From the NCBI RefSeq assembly GCF_900110265.1, contig NZ_FODB01000032.1, forward strand, positions 1-41,853: a DNA stretch of 41,853 nt, in the 5' to 3' direction. Positions 38,818-41,853 of this stretch are shown one piece after another. Numbering within the stretch: the stretch's first letter is position 1; each line of letters starts with the position of its first letter. The notes beneath the pieces were generated by a model. The model did no database searches and was not told where the DNA came from. It saw only the letters and a list, made by a program, of their open reading frames with translations. The position numbers were made by a program, and so were the translations under genes. Source of the DNA: Vreelandella aquamarina. Its GTDB lineage: Bacteria > Pseudomonadota > Gammaproteobacteria > Pseudomonadales > Halomonadaceae.

Positions 38818-40767
38818 ATGCCGGCTACGCCATTACGTTCTACCCTTCGCACTCTATGCGCAGCAGCCATCATCGGCCTACCGACGGGGAGTTGGGCAGC
38901 CACTGATGACGCTATGCGTGATGCGCTCAACGCCGCACGCCAGCAGCAGTGGCAACACATCGATGAGCGCGCCATCGAAGGACACATACTCAGCGGTTAT
39001 GTCACCTATCACCGCTTACGCAACCAGTTGCCCAACGTGGCCGCCAGTCAAGTGCTGCAGTTCATCGAACAGCATGCCGACTCTCCGCTATCGGAATGGA
39101 TGCGCGGCCAAGCCATTGCCAAATATGGTCATGCAGGACGTTACGGCGATCTACTCACCGTCGCCGATGGCGAGCCTGCTGGAACGGCACGTCAGTGTTA
39201 CTACTACATGGCGCTCATCGACCGTGCCCCAGAAGAGTCGCGCCGCGCGGGCTTGGCGCTTTGGCGAGTAGGCAGCTCACAGCCCGATGCCTGTGACCCC
39301 CTTTTCAACCGCCTACGGGCCGATGGCACTATCGATGCGACCGCCATCTGGGAACGCAAGATGCTAGCTTGGCAAGCGGGCGAATCGCGCCTGAGTAACT
39401 ACCTAGGCGGACTACTGAGCAGCGAGTGGCAAACGGCCCTCGACACAGTGGACGCGGTCAGCAACAACACCAGGGCTATCACCAGCGCCCCCACCTGCCT
39501 AGGCCCGGAGTGCAGAGCCACGGCGGCTTTCTACCAAGCCGCCATGCAGCGCCTGACCCGAGACGACACGCCTACCGCTTTCGCCGCTTGGCAGCAGCTC
39601 TCGCCGCGCTTGAACTTAACGTCGCTAGAGCGCCAAGTGATCGATGAGGAACTGGCGTTCTATGCCCTTGTACGCAATGTACCTGGCACTCTGGGCTGGG
39701 TCGATAGTGTGCTGCCCTCTCTAGAGAGCGAACGCGTGCTGGAGCTGCGCGTACGTCGCGCCTTGGCAGACCGCCAGTGGACAGAGGTGATGCACTGGAT
39801 TGCTGAAATGCCTTCCAGCCAGCAAGAGAGCAGCCGCTGGCAGTACTGGCTGGGGCGTGCCAACGAACAGCTGGGTAATCAGGAAGCTGCTCAGGCGCGC
39901 TACCAGCAGGCTGCCCAGGACCGTAGTTTCTATGGCTTTGCCGCCGCTGAGAAAATCGGCCAGCCGTACCGACTCAACCACGAGCGCCACCACTTCGACG
40001 AAGCCACCCGCGAGGATATCGCGCGACTGCCCGCCGTACAGCGCACGCAAGCGCTGCTGCGTATTGGCGAAGAGGGCCTGGCCAACAGCGAGTGGCTGCA
40101 TGCCGTGCGCGAAGCGTCGCCTTACCAGGCTCGTGCCCTCGCCGACTACGCTGCCCATCAGCAGTGGCACGCCCGGCTAGTACAAACCACTATTGCTGGC
40201 GAGATGTGGGATGCGTTGGAGTGGCGCTTTCCACCCGCTTACCGCGATGACTTTTTGGCTTGGGGTCATCAAACCGGCGTTGACCCTTATCTGCTGATGG
40301 CAATCACTCGCCGAGAAAGCGCCTATAACCCGGTTGCCCTCTCTCCTGCAGGTGCACGTGGCTTAATGCAGTTAATGCCGGGCACTGCCGCGCAGGTGAG
40401 CCGCCAGTTGGGGCTTAACGACCCCGGGCCTTATGGCGTACTGGAGCCTGAGCTGAATATTCGCCTGGGTAGCACTTACCTTCGCGACAAGTTAGAACGC
40501 TATCAGGGCAACCGCTTAGCGGCGACTGCCGCTTATAACGCTGGCCCTGGCCGAGTTGATCAATGGTTAGGCACTAATAGCATGGAGTCGTTTGATCTGT
40601 TCGTGGAAAGCATTCCGTTTCGCGAAACCCGTGACTATGTTCAAGCAGTACTGAGCTATCGAGTCATTTTTGAAAGCTTGGCAAACGGCGGTAGTAGTGA
40701 AGGCGTATCGCTGCTCAACGAAACCGAGCAGGCGGTACGTTATGACCGCGCGTTAGTGCAACGCTGA
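38818..40767 (+). CDS. slt: Soluble lytic murein transglycosylase (Slt70 type)
   Basis: The 649-residue product starts at ATG 38818 after GAGGGAG. It has an export signal (about 1-27, ending SWA). A long alpha-helical superhelix of repeated units (about 30-460) wraps around the catalytic domain. The C-terminal lysozyme-like SLT domain (about 485-620) contains the catalytic E500 in ITRRESAYNP, then SPAGARGLMQLMPGTA and TAAYNAGPGRV. The enzyme cleaves the glycan backbone of peptidoglycan to 1,6-anhydromuropeptides in the periplasm. A 13-bp direct repeat lies just upstream. It converges with the LysE-type gene. Confidence 0.96.
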   Translation: MPATPLRSTLRTLCAAAIIGLPTGSWAATDDAMRDALNAARQQQWQHIDERAIEGHILSGYVTYHRLRNQLPNVAASQVLQFIEQHADSPLSEWMRGQAIAKYGHAGRYGDLLTVADGEPAGTARQCYYYMALIDRAPEESRRAGLALWRVGSSQPDACDPLFNRLRADGTIDATAIWERKMLAWQAGESRLSNYLGGLLSSEWQTALDTVDAVSNNTRAITSAPTCLGPECRATAAFYQAAMQRLTRDDTPTAFAAWQQLSPRLNLTSLERQVIDEELAFYALVRNVPGTLGWVDSVLPSLESERVLELRVRRALADRQWTEVMHWIAEMPSSQQESSRWQYWLGRANEQLGNQEAAQARYQQAAQDRSFYGFAAAEKIGQPYRLNHERHHFDEATREDIARLPAVQRTQALLRIGEEGLANSEWLHAVREASPYQARALADYAAHQQWHARLVQTTIAGEMWDALEWRFPPAYRDDFLAWGHQTGVDPYLLMAITRRESAYNPVALSPAGARGLMQLMPGTAAQVSRQLGLNDPGPYGVLEPELNIRLGSTYLRDKLERYQGNRLAATAAYNAGPGRVDQWLGTNSMESFDLFVESIPFRETRDYVQAVLSYRVIFESLANGGSSEGVSLLNETEQAVRYDRALVQR

Positions 40768-40788
40768 TACTCAACGCCAGTCAATCAC

Positions 40789-40805
40789 GCCCGGTTACAC
40801 CGGGC
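40789..40805. terminator. Hairpin between convergent slt and LysE-type genes
   Basis: GCCCGGT (40789-40795) pairs with ACCGGGC (40799-40805) around a three-base loop. It covers the 3' end of the LysE-type gene and lies 22 nt after the slt stop. No T-run follows, so termination function is tentative. Confidence 0.4.
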
Positions 40806-41451
40806 GCTGTTCTAACGCGAGACGCACGCCAAACACCACCAAAACCGCGCCAGTGGCGGCATTCAAGGTTTGTGCAAAGCGTGCGCTGGCAAGCCACTTA
40901 CTGGCGCCACCCACCATCAGCACCACGCTGATCTGCCAGATATTAGCAATGACAAAATGTACGCCTGCCAGCCAGAGTGATTTCAGCAGCGCAGGGTCGG
41001 TGGGTGCGATAAATTGCGGCAAAAACGCCATATAGAAAATCACGGTTTTAGGATTCAGCACATTCGAAAGAAGCCCCTCTTTGATCGGCTGCCAAAACGG
41101 CACTGGCGTGGACTCTTTCATAACACCTTTCACCGGCAGCGGTGTTCCCTGGCGAGCTGCCAGCAGACTAGTGATACCCAGCCAAATCAGATATGCCGCC
41201 CCTGCCAGCTTCAGCATATTAAACGCCCAAGTCGACTGCAGCAGAATGAACGAAATCCCTAACGCAGAAACGGTGGCATGCACAAACAAGCCGCAGCAAA
41301 TCGCTACGCTAGTGGCCACCCCATCCCGAATCCCGCCTCGCGCTGTATTACGGATCACCAAGAGCGTGTCTACCCCTGGGCTTATCGATAGCAGCGTAAT
41401 TGCCACAACGAAAGGGATAAACTGCGCATCAATAAGATTGAGTTCCATCAT
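40795..41451 (-). CDS. LysE/RhtB-family amino-acid exporter
   Basis: The 218-residue product has about six hydrophobic helices and the family opening FVVAITLLSISPGVDTLLVIRNTARGG (key motif SPGVDTL...RNTARGG at about 24-40), followed by LKLAGAAYLIWLGITSL. The LNPKTVIFYMAFLPQF segment in the middle is also typical. Such inner-membrane proteins export amino acids or related small metabolites (lysine, threonine, homoserine and others); the substrate here cannot be told. The MMEL start at 41451 or 41448 has only a weak ribosome site. Confidence 0.9.
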   Translation of the reverse strand: MMELNLIDAQFIPFVVAITLLSISPGVDTLLVIRNTARGGIRDGVATSVAICCGLFVHATVSALGISFILLQSTWAFNMLKLAGAAYLIWLGITSLLAARQGTPLPVKGVMKESTPVPFWQPIKEGLLSNVLNPKTVIFYMAFLPQFIAPTDPALLKSLWLAGVHFVIANIWQISVVLMVGGASKWLASARFAQTLNAATGAVLVVFGVRLALEQRPV

Positions 41452-41567
41452 GGGCCAGGCTCGCTGAGTGATAAAAAATCGGGTAAGCGGATTAAATGGT
41501 TGATCTTACCTTTGCATGAGAGTGAGACAGACCGGCATCTCATCGGATTATCTGGTTGATGCTTCAC
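41452..41567. other. Intergenic region between the LysE-type gene and the MerR-type gene
   Basis: Both neighbours are on the minus strand, so this 116-bp gap holds the 3' end of the regulator transcript and probably the promoter of the LysE-type gene. I see no strong terminator or promoter motif. Confidence 0.4.
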
Positions 41568-41853
41568 CTACTGCTGGTGCATGTTTCCTTCGCTAATTCC
41601 AGCAAGAACCCCACACGCCTCAACCTCCCGGTCATCGTTGCAACTCGCTCTCAGTGAAACGAGTTGTTTCTCAAGCGCTTGCAGAGCGGTTATCTGCGAC
41701 CGCACATGAGAGATGTGATCATCGAGCAAGGCGTTGACGGCGGTACAAGGCTGATGAGGGTCGTCCTGATAGCTCTGTAGTTCGTGAATCTCAGCCAGTG
41801 ACAGGCCCAGGATTCTGCAGCGACGGATGAAGGCCAGCCCCTCACCATGCTTC
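41568..41853 (-). CDS. MerR-family regulator, CadR/PbrR-like (partial; N terminus outside the window)
   Basis: The minus strand from 41853 stays open to a TAG at 41568-41570 and encodes the last 95 residues. The segment LAFIRRCRILGLSLAEIHEL matches the second half of the MerR DNA-binding domain. A long dimerisation helix follows (VNALLDDHISHVRSQITALQ and onward). Cysteines sit where CadR/PbrR proteins bind Cd(II)/Pb(II): one in DDPHQPCTAV at the start of the helix, and two in the metal-binding loop (SCND...EACGV). The usual partner, a divergently transcribed metal-exporting P-type ATPase or cation exporter, would be beyond the window edge. The C-terminal His-rich tail of some CadRs is reduced to MHQQ. 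Confidence 0.85.
   Translation of the reverse strand, partial: KHGEGLAFIRRCRILGLSLAEIHELQSYQDDPHQPCTAVNALLDDHISHVRSQITALQALEKQLVSLRASCNDDREVEACGVLAGISEGNMHQQ

Overview
The window reads as chromosomal DNA of a Halomonas-like gammaproteobacterium (Oceanospirillales/Halomonadaceae). This rests on protein character and on gene order, which follows the Pseudomonas-type envelope locus almost gene for gene: algW/degS, hisD, hisG, murA, ibaG, mlaB-F, kdsD, kdsC, lptC, lptA, lptB, rpoN, hpf, ptsN, rapZ, npr, pmbA, darP, tldD, yhdP, rng, maf, mreD-C-B, gatC-A-B. No database was searched; identifications come from motifs, lengths and synteny.

Layout. 1-400: what looks like the tail of a transposase, then a noncoding stretch ending in a promoter for zapG. 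460-3132: zapG, a Nif3-like metal protein (minus) and a DegS/AlgW protease. 3164-6700 (minus): ibaG-murA-hisG-hisD. 6839-9975 (minus): the mlaFEDCB phospholipid transport operon. 10228-19147 (plus): kdsD-kdsC-lptC, a 1.7 kb IscB element, lptA-lptB, then rpoN-hpf-ptsN-rapZ-npr. 19175-31055: pmbA (minus), darP (plus), then a long minus-strand run mreB-mreC-mreD-maf-rng-yhdP-tldD. 31285-34546 (plus): gatCAB with a strong terminator. 34635-41451: sixA/gpsA, htpG, a DUF1232 protein, slt and a LysE-type exporter. The window ends inside a CadR/PbrR-like MerR regulator that is too truncated to have been an obvious open reading frame.

How the genes work together. Most of the window is envelope biogenesis: KDO synthesis (kdsD, kdsC), LPS transport (lptC, lptA, lptB), phospholipid trafficking (mlaB-F, yhdP), peptidoglycan and cell shape (murA, mreBCD, slt, zapG) and envelope-stress proteolysis (degS). 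Embedded in it is the nitrogen-related PTS with its sigma factor (rpoN, hpf, ptsN, rapZ, npr); sixA further right encodes a phosphatase known in E. coli to act on NPr.

The outstanding accessory feature is a complete IscB (PLMP domain, split RuvC, arginine-rich bridge helix, HNH, C-terminal TAM-reading region) preceded by a strongly structured ~290-nt omegaRNA region and followed by an IS200/IS605-type right end. No TnpA transposase is present. The element sits exactly between lptC and lptA, genes that are normally tightly coupled and essential. Its predicted guide is the lptC 3' end, so an uninterrupted lptC-lptA junction is the predicted target. Other points worth attention are a consensus-matching sigma54 promoter directly upstream of rpoN, a tandem-repeat spacer between rapZ and npr, a 13-bp direct repeat upstream of slt, and the absence of hisC from its expected place next to hisD.
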